A stretch of DNA of 64,000 nucleotides from Trichoplax adhaerens (Eukaryota > Placozoa > Uniplacotomia > Trichoplacea > Trichoplacidae), in NCBI RefSeq assembly GCF_000150275.1, contig NW_002060952.1, forward strand, positions 332,482-396,481. The letters are read 5' to 3'. A program made the translations under genes and the position numbers. Positions 51,601 through 63,907 of the stretch are shown piece after piece; the first letter of the stretch is position 1, and every line of letters begins with the position of its first letter. A model generated the notes under the pieces. It worked only from the letters and a program-made list of their open reading frames with translations, was not told the DNA's origin and did no database searches.

Positions 51601-54600
51601 TTTTATATCGATTAAATCAATTATATGCGAGTAAAATAAAATATTGTACCAACACGGTAATATTACTCTGCATCAGTGAGGGAAAAGCCACTGTTTTTCA
51701 AAATAAGGCTGATTTTGTTTCGAATAATTTAGAGCCTTCGATTTCGTCGTCTATGGCGTTTAGGCGATAATCTTAGTCAATGGAACCCACCAGAGGTGAG
51801 ATCTTAGACAGCATGGAAATTTAAATGCCATAGCATCTTTCTCTCTGCTCTATCCAGTATAAAGGGCTGTAAACCGTCATAATACTCAAAATTTAACTAA
51901 TGTCATTCATTGTTCTATAATCTTTACAAAATATTACAAGTTAATCATGATTAAATTTAACCTTTTATTTCCTTCATCTCTTGAATACTGGTTAGGTGCT
52001 AAGAAATTATTTTCCAGGCGGTTGGCTTCCAGGATGTGATAAAGATGGCCATCCGATACGAATCGAGCCAATGGGAAAAGTTGACATGCCCGGAATTATA
52101 AAATCGTGCCAATACAGTGAATTAATCAAGTTCCATGCTGCTATTTCTGAAAAAGGTTTATTATTGTGTCGCGAGTTTGGCGATAAGGCAAGAGATTCAT
52201 AAGAACTATACATTCTCTCTGTGCTCAATATACTAATTTTAAATACTATGCTTTATTTTTACATTATTGCTTGAAATAGCAATATTAATTTCAAGCTCAG
52301 ATACTATATACTTGCTTTTTAATAGTTAGCTTGCAATACAAAATGTCAGTTTAAAATTGAAATATACTATGCTTAATTTTGATCATTTTATTTAAAATAT
52401 AAAATATCAATTCGTAATTTAGGTGTAAAATGTTTAATTTTTAAAACTTTATCCAGAATAGAAATATCAATTTCGAGTTTAGAACTCTGGGACTCAAGTT
52501 AGCTTAAAATACAAAATATCAATTTCGAATTGAAATACACGGTGCTTAATTTTGATCATTTTGCTTGAAATGTAAAACCTCGATTCGGAATTTAGATATG
52601 AAGTGCTCAATTTTTAAAACTTAACCCAGAATAGGAAGATCAATTTCAAATTTAGATATATTGTGCTTAATTTTTATCGTTTTGCTTAACATAACAATAT
52701 CAAATTCCAAATTTAGATAATACTTAATGAACAGTAAAATAATACTAATCCTTCAATATTAATTTCGGACATTATAGCTGAGAAAGTATATACATTCCTT
52801 TACACTTATTATCGATTTGGAAGGTCTAGGCTTGGATTTTCTGTGGAAGCCGGGTAAGAAACAATTTTTCTAGATTATCTATCTCTATTACATCTAACAA
52901 CCTACCCTAATTCTTTATTGAATTCCTAATTATGTCTTACAAACAAATATTCAACATGAATTTTCTAATCTTAGGCATTAATATATATACCGAAATGATC
53001 AGCGTGCAAGAACAAAATTATCCTGCACTTTTTAATAATATTTTCATTATCAACCCTCCCATGTTCTTTTCGCAAATATTCAGCATTGTCAAGCCGTTTC
53101 TACATAGTAGTGCTGATAAAATTATTATTTTAAAAGGTAAGCATAGCGTGAAATTAGTCATAAAATAGACAAATTTTGTGATTATAATATGGCATTGTTA
53201 CTCTATTAATAGACGATTACAGAGAAGAATTGCGAAAATATATTCCTGTCGAAAATATACCAGCATGCTACGGTGGTAGCTTGGTAGATGCTGATGGCGA
53301 CGAACACTGCCGTCAATGGGTATGAATTCTAGAATTCAAGAAGATTTCTTTCATACTTTACTGTATCTTAACTATTTACTATTCGAATCTATGGACTTTC
53401 CTATTCATCAACCTTTTCAAATAATATTAGCAACCTTCTGTCTTAGTCATAATTACATTAGATAGTAGTAGTAAATTAGCTTTATATAGGCAATTTGACA
53501 AGGTAGAACTCGCTTCTGTAAGATAACTCCTATCCTTACAAGCGCCTTTTAGCCATCTTCTAGTCAAGTCGCTATTAGATTGCAAGAAGTTATAATTTTA
53601 CCTTGTGCAAGGAATCTATTAAGCTATTAACAAATTGCGCTTTAATCATGCTGTGCCAGTGATCATCTACAACATTCTAGACAAGCATAATTGGGACAAA
53701 CTATTTAGTAAAGATAGCAAATTAATCACCAAAATATATATCAATTGGTTTATTACTTTTCAAATGCACTAGCAAATGATTTAAGTAATGTTCTACTCCG
53801 CATTTTATAACAGCGATTTATTTCTAGCTTGATATATGAACAAGCACTTTTATTTCAGAATGGAAAGCTGCAGTATCATATTATGCGATCAAAAATCATT
53901 TATCATTTCACACTTTTATTTAAAGTGTCTTGTATATTCAATATGCTACAATTTTTTAACCGATTTCAGGACTCACAGCAAACTTCATATTGAACGAATA
54001 GTTTTTGATAAAAACTGAAAGGATACGCTATTCCACTAAATAGAACTATAATTTTATACTCAATAGAAGCGGCTGATACAGCGAACATATCTCAATTTCA
54101 TAACTAACTTTTAGGATTTTTTAACTCGATGCTAGCGTGTAACTTTGAGATGAAAGCAGAAAAAATACTGCACGATTAAATATGATTGCAGTCTTTTATT
54201 TTACTCTTACCAGAAGTATTTTATGAAACAATTCCATGATCAAATATGATTGTGAACCCAAATCTTATTCTTATTATTAAGAACTTACAAAGCCCCTATA
54301 GAATAATTCTATAATCAACTTTTACGGTAGAAATTGTAAATTAATTATGATTAAATTATTGTATAGCTAAAATTTAAGTACTTTTACGCGTAAGATAATA
54401 ATTATACTTTATCCTGCTCATAGATAACCTATGGAAACCAAGTTCCGCAAAACTACTATATAAGCGATGATAGTGCCATCATCAGCGCTATGAAGAGTAA
54501 ACATCCGCCATTGAATTTAATTCTAGATGAGGTTAATGGATGGAATAGAAATGCAATCACTGATACAATTAATGAGTGTTTTAAATTCATCTTTCATCCA

Positions 54601-54645
54601 AAATCAAATGATGAACTGCGGTACCTTCCGTCCATAAACAACTAA
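45679..54645 (+). CDS. SEC14-like CRAL-TRIO protein, gene B (GOLD domain truncated)
   Basis: Lipid-transfer family protein. Exons: 45679-45723, 48186-48258, 51271-51314, 51733-51795, 51996-52187, 52778-52853, 52975-53136, 53213-53319, 54424 to a stop at 54643-54645 (327 aa). Phases agree throughout. N-terminal helices: KPEQDLHFLLRFLQANNFDL and LRFRRLWRLGDNLSQWNPPE. CRAL-TRIO core: NYFPGGWLPGCDKDGHPIRI, FTLIIDLEGLGLDFLWKPG, FIINPPMFF and ACYGG. The final exon starts the GOLD domain (ITYGNQVPQNYYIS), but the exons that complete it in gene C have no counterpart before C begins at 54678. The intron after 52187 uses a GC donor (AAG|gcaaga). Exon 52975-53136 equals the 20-nt and 142-nt exons of C fused, meaning intron loss here or gain in A and C. 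Introns 1 and 2 (2.5 and 3.0 kb) are full of tandem repeats. Possible in-frame splicing from 54531 into C is described under findings. Confidence 0.78.
46070..46540. repeat. Two-copy tandem duplication in gene B intron 1 (~245 bp)
   Basis: CCAGCAAAATT recurs near 46138 and 46383, with matching flanks (AAAATGGCT before; AGCAAG.., ACGAA.GAAAAT and GTGTAGT.ATT after). The forward ORF at 45975-46187 lies in copy 1 and is probably not coding. Confidence 0.7.
46700..47420. repeat. Tandem repeat in gene B intron 1, four ~170-230-bp units
   Basis: Variants of GGGATAAAAATGAACTA occur at about 46719, 46948, 47119 and 47303. Between them CTATTCTCTGT, CTTGGCGCAA.ACCTTCT and GTCAA..C.G.TCAAAA recur more than once per unit, so units contain sub-repeats. 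Pyrimidine-rich and non-coding. Confidence 0.75.
50400..51115. repeat. Tandem repeat in gene B intron 2 with internal dyad symmetry
   Basis: AATAGACTCAGAAA.AAGTTAGAATAG recurs near 50477, 50658, 50879 and 51058, at periods of about 180-220 bp. Within a unit, ATGTTAGCATAAGTTATAAT followed by AGTTGCAAATAGACTC is matched in inverted orientation by GAGACTATTTGCAATTTACG followed by CTAATATGACTC. Each unit could therefore fold into a long hairpin. Confidence 0.75.
52240..52730. repeat. Short AT-rich tandem repeats in gene B intron 5
   Basis: ATATCAATTTCGAATT, TGCTTAATTTTGATCATTTT and GCTTGAAAT.TAAAA recur several times with units of about 60 bp and a higher-order period near 180 bp. The array sits in the GC-AG intron of gene B. 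Confidence 0.65.
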
Positions 54646-57600
54646 TTCCTTTCTAACATTCACTATTCCATCTCTAGTTCAAGGAAAGAATCAATGATTT
54701 AATGCTGCAAGATAATTACGATAATGAAACTTGTATGAAATGGCTGAAATGTTCGTTTTAGTAGCTTATATTAATAGCTTTACTTACTTTCCTGAATATT
54801 GGATCTCGTCAAGATGGACTTCTAATAACGACTAATTGTTAATCCATTTATATTAGGTTACGATTTTGATTTAATACAAGCTGAAGAAATGTTTCGCAGG
54901 GTTAGTTGATCCTATTTAAACAGGAATTAGTTCACCTTTTTAGTTATTAAATTACAATATGCCTTTACAAACTAAAATTAAAATCTTTGAAAAATTCGTA
55001 GAATGTAGAATTTAAGCAAATTTGGCGTCTAGATGATTCAATTCTTCATTGGATACCTCCGCTGGTAAGATAGATTCGACACTACGCAGACTATAATTGA
55101 GTATCAGGACTGATAATTAAAATGTTTAATTAGATATATGTTCTGTCTTTGGACTCTAGGTGTTACAAAAGTACTTTCCTGGAGGATGGCTACCTGGAGT
55201 TGACAGAGATGGTCATCCAGTTAGATTAGAACCACTTGGGAACATTGATTTTCGAGGAATTATGCATTCGTGTACATTTAGCGATTTATTACGCTTTCAC
55301 GTAAAAGTTGCTGAAGAAAACATTAATAAATGTAAAAAGCTAAGTTCAAAGGTAAGTATTGGAGTCTTAATTCTTACCAGCAGTAACCTACATCTATTCA
55401 AATCATCAATTTTCGAGAAATTATACTAACCAGAACCTTGAAAAGTTATAAACATCCTCAACACTCTAATTATTACAGCATTTACATTGTTTGTTGATAA
55501 TATAAGTCATTATAAATTCTGCATACGTAAAATAAAGTAGAGTCTTAATATTGATATCTAATCCCTAAGAAAGTAATTGTTTAATTTCATAACTAAAAGC
55601 TCTATAAATCAGCTGTACTTATATTAGTTAAAGATATTGACAAATAGAAAACGATTACAATTTCTTGGCATAAATTATCTGTACCTTATTTCGGAAAAAT
55701 TTCAAATCCTCGCGATAAAATTAAAAATTTATAATAAGTAGTCAATATAACTGTATCTTATAGTACCGGATTAATCTATAATTTTGATATTATTCATTGA
55801 AATAATCTTATTCTTTCCTTTAAATGTCTTTCAATCTTAAAAATTAGGCGGGGAGATCTATTGAAGGATATACGCTAATTGTCGATCTAAAAGGACTTAA
55901 TCGAAGTTTCTTATGGGGTCCAGGTAATAATTGAATTGATAATGTATTTGAAATGACTTCCTATACTTCAAAGGGTAAATTTTGCTAAATAAACATCTTG
56001 TGGAGGATACATTAGAACTAATACTTTTTATCTGATGTATTGATTTTTAGGTATCACCGTATTTAATGAGGTATTACAAATTAAGTACCTTAATCTATTT
56101 AATAAATAGCGTAATGTCTGTGTAATAAAATTCAAATTCAAAGAAGACGTCAATGGATAGTAATAGCTTTATTACAATTTATTGGGAGTCTAATGTGAAC
56201 GCTGGATAATAACTAACTATTAACAGAAGACCTCGCTTTATATGCAACTGGCAAACATCATCTGCCATTTTACAAGTTACTATAGCTTCCTAATTAATAC
56301 AATAGGAACTTCTGCTAACACCATCGTTTCTTATATTATCGTCTATCTTTCCAAATACGGCATAGATAATAACTGATTACATTGTTCATATACTTTCAGT
56401 TGCCAACACTATTATAATCATCATAATAGATAAGATATCTCTACTAATATAGGATCTCCTATATTAACGTCAACAGCTATTTTACTTAAGTTAGTTAATC
56501 ACTCTAATGTTACAGTCTGAAACTATTTTCTATCACTAAAACAACATTTCCACAGTGTTATCCTAATATTTTGACATTTTTTTCTACAGATGCTTAGTTT
56601 GATAGCCAATAACTATCCATCTAGCCTGAAAGTAATCTATCTCATCAGAAGTCCTCCAATATTTCCGGTCATCTATAACTTATGTAAATCATTCTTAGGA
56701 CGAGATACCGCCAAAGTTAAATTACTAGGATGTAAGTTTTACAAATGCATATAAGAATTTTAACGCAAGGGATAAAAACCTTTTGATTTTAATCAGCATC
56801 CTAATATATAGCTAATAAATTTAACATTTACCTTAAAAGTATATATCATAACTAGCATAAATACTTAACATCAAGTAAAATTGCTTTATAACTACATTTT
56901 TGATTATCTCAACTGATTATTACTCTGTCTACTTTAATATAATAATAATTACTAGCCGATTACAAAGAAACCTTGCTCAAAGTTATTAATCCAAATACAT
57001 TACCAAAATATTATGGTGGAAATTTAAAAGATTCAGACAGTGATGAGAAATGCTCCGAGTGGGTACGAATATTTTATTTTAGCAATACTATATATTTACT
57101 CAATAGGTGTCAATTAAAACAAGTGAAATATTTCAATTCTTCAAGCTTAGGATATTAAACTTATGAATAGTTTTTGCATTCCTACACGAAATAAAACTAA
57201 GTCTTTATAAGCTTTGGTAATTTATTAATTACTATTAACAATGTGTTTTTTACCAACGTTAGATTTGTTACGGCGGAGAGGTACCACACTCTTACTATAT
57301 TAATCAAAATGCCAGTTTACAAGACGATTTAAATTGGCAAAATGTAGTTATTTCAGCTGGGCTCTCATTTAAAGCTGAATATCCTGTTGATGTCAAAGGT
57401 AGCATCTTTCGGTAAGCTACGCTACTCTATTAGAATTAACCATCGATATATTCATTTTCAATCGATTCTCATATGATACCAGTCTTACTAGAGAGCAGTG
57501 GCTTAAAATTTTAATAATTTGGTAGCTTTTATACTACAATGTCCAAGAATAATATTAAATTTTTAAATTTAATGGTCATATTATTCCCCTGCAGGTGGAA

Positions 57601-59172
57601 ATTTCGATGTAAAAAGCACGACATAGGCTTTGGTGTATATTTTAAGAAAAATCTGAAAATTAACACCCTGCAAAATATGAAAAACCTCGTAAGAAAGACT
57701 GCTTATTGTTGAATTAGGACAACTTTAGTAATCTATCTGTCGCAAAACAGCTTTGCAACAAGATAGCGTAATGTACGATCAATAAGTCAATTCCTTGAAC
57801 TACGTATCAAGGAACGATATCTGCACTATCAGAAACACTTTTGCTCTACTAGCAGACTACACAAAGACTTAAACGCCTCGTATTTTACGTTAAACACTAA
57901 GTTTGAGAATCCTCTTTATTACACGATATACTGCATTTATATACTCTTCCTCAATAGTTCATGAGTCATAGTTAGTACGATTAACTTTGGAATCATTTAC
58001 TGAATTAGATATTAATTATAGCTACTGCTCCCTTAATGCAGACAACAGTATTTACGAACATAGATATCTGATGACTAATACAGAATAGTCAGATTACGAT
58101 ATGTCCTATCACGGAACATTTCCACGATAATTTACAATCTACCATAAGTAAGTTACAATCACAATGATTCGAACTGTAAGTAGATGATTTGCATTCCCTA
58201 TTATAACTACTAGTCCAAACTCCCGACGCTCTGCTGACGGGATACGATAATGTTCCCATTTGTTCATAATTAACAGATAGTATTACCATTCGAGGTTTTA
58301 TATATCCCAGTAATAGCCGGGTACTACTATATTTAAAGGAGATTGATTTAATGTACGTACTGATCGTGCATTTTCACATTGTTCACTTCGCTTTCGCCTA
58401 TCAGATCGCTGACTAACTGACATTATCCTCTTAGAAACACTTTTTGTTATATTATATATAGCAATCAAAAATAACCGGGACAGGGGAACTACAGTAGGGT
58501 GTCATAAAAAGTCAATGCTATATTAAAACACACCATATCCAAATTAGAAGTTAATTAAATAAGGATAGGCTAACAGAATTATCCTAATATAACACTATCA
58601 CAATATCCTAGATAATATATTCATCATTTCAATCTCAAGAAAAGAAATTTGTGTAACGCTAACCAGTTTTATATAATAATAAAAATCACGATCATATGAC
58701 GATTAATTCTCGAAAAATAAGGTTTTATTAGTTGTTACATGAAATCTGTATTTGATAATATTAAAAATTGCATAATCTACCTTTCTCTATTTTGTACAGT
58801 CTTAAGCCTTATTTATACCATTTATTTATCGTATAGATTCCTGTTGAACGACATTCTTGCCGAGTTATACCAGAAAGAGGTAGCTTATATTGTGAAGACG
58901 TCGGCATTTGTAAGTCTTAACAATTAGTTAACTTTGAAAGCATATATATAATCACTAAAACTATCATGCAATACTACGAGATATGCTTTCGCTATTAACT
59001 TATAAATATATATTTATTTTAATTTAAAATCATTATAGATGCGCTGGTTTTCGACAATTCTTATAGCTACTTTAATTGGAAAGATGTTAGCTATCAAATA
59101 GAAATTATAGAACCTAGAGTAACTGAAGATAATGATAGTAAACTGACTTCCGATAGTTATACTCTCGGCTGA
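54490..59172 (+). CDS. SEC14-like CRAL-TRIO/GOLD protein, gene C (12-13 exons, about 402 aa)
   Basis: Cytosolic lipid-transfer family member. Exons: 54490-54531 (candidate first exon, MKSKHPPLNLILDE), 54678-54750, 54857-54900, 55002-55064, 55160-55351, 55848-55923, 56051-56070 (20 nt), 56590-56731, 56956-57062, 57263-57411, 57595-57688, 58837-58909, 59039-59172. All phases close, giving 402 aa, the size of human SEC14L2 (403). N-terminal helices: NETCMKWLKCYDFDLIQAEE and QIWRLDDSILHWIPPL. CRAL-TRIO: KYFPGGWLPGVDRDGHPVRL, YTLIVDLKGLNRSFLWGPG, VIYLIRSPPIFPVIYNL and KYYGGNL. GOLD (about 254-402): ICYGGEVPHSYYI, RWKFRCKKHDIGFGVYF, PERGSLYCE and LVFDNSYSYF. Exon lengths 73, 44, 63, 192, 76 and 107 equal those of B; 20, 73 and 134 equal those of A. 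The first exon lies inside the last exon of gene B, so the start is the uncertain part. Confidence 0.88.
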
Positions 59173-61084
59173 GAATCAGAACAATCACAACGTTATTACC
59201 AATTTTTATTATTCCACAACAAGAAGTATCGATATATTAAATTCAAATAATAATCACTTATTACTCATCCAATCACCTGGTTATGCCACTCACTATATTA
59301 ACTACTATGTTACCTGTTACCTACTATATTCAATGATGTCAAATTTTAATTCTGTAAGTATTTAATGTCACAAATATCATATAATGCTTTAGATCCAATA
59401 GATATTGCATGACTAATTTATTCGAATATCTTACTCGATTTTTGACTGTAATCAATAAGCATGTGCGGTATATGACCCCCAATATCGCTCTAAGATGATT
59501 AAGTAAACTAAGAACTGATGCAATAATGTGGCATCTAAAATTTCAATTATACGAGTATTAATAAAATTATTAATAAGTCTCGTAAATTTCAACATATTTC
59601 AGGTTTTTGTATCTATGCCAGTAGTTACAGTGACAAAATAAAATATGGTGGCACCTAGAAAGTAAAGTGTTTAGCAATATATAATTGTTGCTTCATGTTC
59701 ATAATTTTCGAGGTCTAGTAACCGGTAATATCGAGCAGTTTCTTAGCAATTGGTTGAATACCGGTCAATGAACTTGTAATTTATGCAGCAGTGGATCCTA
59801 GCAGGTTAAACATCTAATGCGAAACTTTGCGATCGATACTGTGAAATATCCGAAAAATCATTGCTATGAAACATTACGCGATATATTTACAATAATATTT
59901 TTAAATACGATATAAATCAACTGATTTAACTCTTTGATATTGTTCAATTATACTTCTAATAATCAATTACAAAGTTCATACTTGTAATTTATTATTTTGA
60001 CCCTAGAAGTACAAAGCATTTCTGTTTAGATGATTGCGTATTGATATGACCGAAAAAGCAAGGTCCGTTGCATGTAAGAGGACCTTATTAATCGATACAC
60101 AATATTTAATTGAGATCAGACGCTATAACTGATGAACTATTATATTGGGCAATATATACATTCTAGGAATTTATTAACAAAATAACTATCGAAGCCCTAT
60201 TGATCTATTTGTATTGTTAAGGCTTAAGCCGATCACGAATAATTACATTTATCTTATTTTTCATATCCATATCAGTTATCATAGGATATAATGATGTTTT
60301 TGTCAATAATTTATCTTGTTTACATATCTCCTTATCTTGTTGCTGATAAACAAGAATTCTAATGCTAAAACCCATTCTATGAAATTTCCATAAATAGTAA
60401 GATCAAGCAAATAAATTTAATCTAATATTGATCGTTGTTGATATCAAAACACGGTAAAATGCCTCCACATGATGTAAAAAGATGCCAAAAGAATCAATAG
60501 CATTATGCTAAGGCTTAAATCAAAAATTAAATGATATCATTCACTGAAATAACTAAGCGTTGTTTCTTTAACAATAGAGAAATCTTCTAAACTTGTATAA
60601 AATAATACTTTGGTAGAGGTATATCTCAAAATAATGAAGTCTAGAAATTCATCTATGCCGTGCAGACAAAAGCACTTCTAAATTGATAACTTAATTGAGT
60701 TGTGTGTCATAAATGGAAACATCCGCAAAGATGTTTATCAGTAATGGCATCAAAATTATTCGTTAAAGACATTGCTTTAACTGACTAGTACTGCTTTATC
60801 TTGTTGAAGTAAGTATAATTCTGTAAGCTTTAAATTATATTTAGCTTTAGTAGCAATAAATTGTCATATTTATTAAAAATAAATAGTATACAGCAGTGGC
60901 AATCATAGTCCTCCAGCAAATTCTTCATTTCGTGGAACAATTTTTATACTTATAAATATTTACAGCGCGTACCGATAGTTAATATTCGACTAAATAATAC
61001 GATAAAATAGTAGTGAATTCTGGCTTCAATCTATGCATTGAAGCAGTGCCATGAGCTTATCATTGAGCATACATTCTTGCTTAG

Positions 61085-61575
61085 TATCGGAATTACTAAT
61101 ATACGCTATAGCAGAATACAATGATTACGTTGTTCAATATAATTATTTGCCCGTGACTGGGCATGATAGAATATTCTAATTACTAATATGCGCGACAGTG
61201 GAATGTAATACTTACGTAGTTTAATATGATAACCTGTCCGTACTCCGGTAGGATATAGTGTTATATGCGCTATAATAGAAAGCTATGGTCACGTCATTTA
61301 ATGTGATTATTTGCCCGTACCCTAGAAGGATATAGCATTCCAATTACTAATATGCTACGGTAGAATGCAGTGGTTATGCAGTTTAATACGATTACTTGTC
61401 TGTGCCCCCAGTACAGTAGAATGCAAAACTTAAGTAGTTTAATACGATTATTTTCCCGTGCTTCTACAGGATAAAGTATTCCAGTCATTAATATGTACTA
61501 CCGTAGAATGCGATGCTTGCGTAGTTTTATATGATTACTTGTCCGCGCCCCAGTAGAATATAGTATTCTAATTCT
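61085..61575. repeat. Tandem repeat, about six ~80-90-bp units
   Basis: Variants of TTTAATA.GATTA.TTG.CCGTGCCC recur near 61141, 61228, 61305, 61390, 61446 and 61534 (steps 87, 77, 85, 56 and 88). GGATATAGTATTC, AATTACTAATATG and GTAGAATG phrases recur in the same order between them. Richer in G+C than the surroundings. The reverse ORF at 61294-61488 lies inside and is incidental. Confidence 0.85.
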
Positions 61576-63871
61576 TGGGCTTAACGCGTGAAAGCGTAAC
61601 CATATACATTGGGTGTAATAGTAATACTGCTACTGTTATTTAATAGGCCAAAAAAAGGATTACAAGTGAATACATCGGGCAAGTAGAGATCTTTTTGCTA
61701 ATAGCTTGTTATAGATACTGTTATACTTTGGGTTTTACTGTAATAAAGTTTAATTTGATTTTAACAATCCTGTCAGTTGAATATATTGTAAACCTTGTTG
61801 GCTTTGCGGTAACTTAATATTAGTATATAGCATAAAGATAATTTTTTAACAAGCTTTTTTATATAATAGCAAATATTATGGATCTACAAAGGGTTTTGAA
61901 GAAATGAAAAGATCATTAATTTATTACGCTGTATTAAATAATTTCGATCGAGGTCATTAACTGTAAGATGTAAGTAGAGACTACTAAAGGAAAAATACAA
62001 GTATGCCAGTTTTTAGAAATGCAAATACTCGCACAGTACTGTATGATCTCGTACTTATAGGTGTGGCTGCTCATCGCTCTATCCTTCATTCAAGCTGAAT
62101 ACTGTGGTTGCCTTATTTATGAGATTAGCAACTCAACCAGGATTAGCTAATAATAAAAATAAAATTAATAGCTAGACCGTAAGATTGAAATTTCTCTTCG
62201 TTGTGATTGCTAAAGAAATATCTTATAAATATAGTCAACAGTATCGAGTTAACACAGTAATGATTACAGAAAATCTTAAAAGTATCACTTTTTCAAATTA
62301 TGACCCGATGCAGATTTTAAGGTCATCTACCGTAAATACGCTATCGAGATATTACTTTATTAAATACTGAAGGTTCTGTTGGTATAAATCTAGATTGACA
62401 CATAATGACATACTCTGTACTTTATAACGGTATACTCTATCTGAAAATTTTATTACTGCTGCTACTTTCAGTAACAAGGACGTAATTATTTATCAATGAC
62501 TTTTTACCATACATCAGATCTGTCTTACCTTACAAATAAATAGCCTAAATCAGATTTTAACCGATAGATCTATATACTCTGTAAACATCATCAAGGGAAT
62601 TAATATATGACATTAATAAAAATAATAGAAAGGTAGGCAAGTCTATGATATAGTTTATGTTTGTTTGACACGTTTCCAGGTAATTTGAACAAGAGATAAA
62701 TACTTTACCTAGAAAAAACTATCTCTAAAAGAAATTTATTAGCCAATGACAGTCAGATTCTATGCTTTTTCGTCTAATAAGAATTATTACTAATTTTAAG
62801 AAATGTAAAGAACTATTTATACCGGAAGTAATGGAGAACACATCACTAGCACATTAACTAGTATGACATATCGAATTAATCTAATTTTCTTTTCTCAATG
62901 GTTGCTAAAGATACCCTTTATATTTAATTAAAAATTGAAAATGTAACTGAAGTAATAGGCTACTATTCATAAATGTAAGACACTATTTGATACCTGATTT
63001 CACAAAATATTTATTGCTTCAAAAATGCTCTTTTCTATAAACACAGTAAAACACACATCACAAGAGGTAAACCTGAGTTTTCTTCTATTAATCTAAGAGT
63101 ATAATAATAATCATTGTATACCTTTCAGCCAAAAGCGATGAATTAACTACCAATTATAGGAGTTCAGCTGATTACTCAGCATAAACATTATTTCATGTGC
63201 ATAATTATTTTTACCCATAATTCCCATATAATCTCGATTTAAACTGATTTATAAGTCAAAATTGAACGAAATGTGAATATCTAGTTCATTAATAACTTCA
63301 TCATATTAACCCTGGCAACCTAAGATAGTCCAATATCTCTCATTAATTTTAATTACTAAAAATTCGCAGTGACGGTTGGAGATCAACGTAGGAAGTTACG
63401 CCTATGAGCTGTATCAAACATTGCTTTCCTTAAAAAAGAAGCACTTCCCCAGCTATTTTTAGTTATATCATTTTAATTCTAAATACCTGGTACTGTATAA
63501 GTAGTACTTCTCATCGGAGACATAATATACGTAAATTAGTTTAAAGAAATTACCCAAAAATTTAATTAACAATATATTGAACGCAATCTCACCGATCTCG
63601 AGAAATTTTAAACATACTTTCTCCTTTAACTTGTATTCTAGTATAAACAGAATCTGAATCAACTCATACTATTGTTATAAACAAGACAAAATCAGAAACA
63701 TCCTGCTTACTGTCAACTGTTAATATAGCGCGGTTAGTCCTTCCAAAGTAGATTTAATTGCACTACAATAAGGTTATAGATTGTGAAATTAATTTATTTT
63801 CCAGTAAGGCAAGTGAATTAGTTAGACATATAATTTAGACGAGAGCTCAAAAGTCAGATCGAGTTCTAATC

Positions 63872-63907
63872 ATGACTGTCTCTATTAGAAGATCTTACAA
63901 TGGACAG
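63872..63907 (+). CDS. Possible first coding exon of a gene continuing beyond the window
   Basis: ATG with a fair context, twelve codons (MTVSIRRSYNGQ) and a good donor (CAG|gtatcg). No downstream exon lies within the remaining 90 bases, so support is limited to this short open frame and splice site. Confidence 0.18.

Noticed and set aside
51561-51770. Forward ORF of 69 aa ending in SMAFRR
   Set aside because: Its last part overlaps gene B exon 51733-51795 in the wrong frame; the supported frame gives the WRLGDNLSQWNPPE motif shared with gene C.
58739-58927. Forward ORF of 62 aa
   Set aside because: Wrong-frame shadow of gene C exon 58837-58909, whose correct frame reads PERGSLYCE.
62185-63662. 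Short ORFs near the right end
   Set aside because: Composition is AT-driven, with no domains, no paired splice sites and no conserved motifs.
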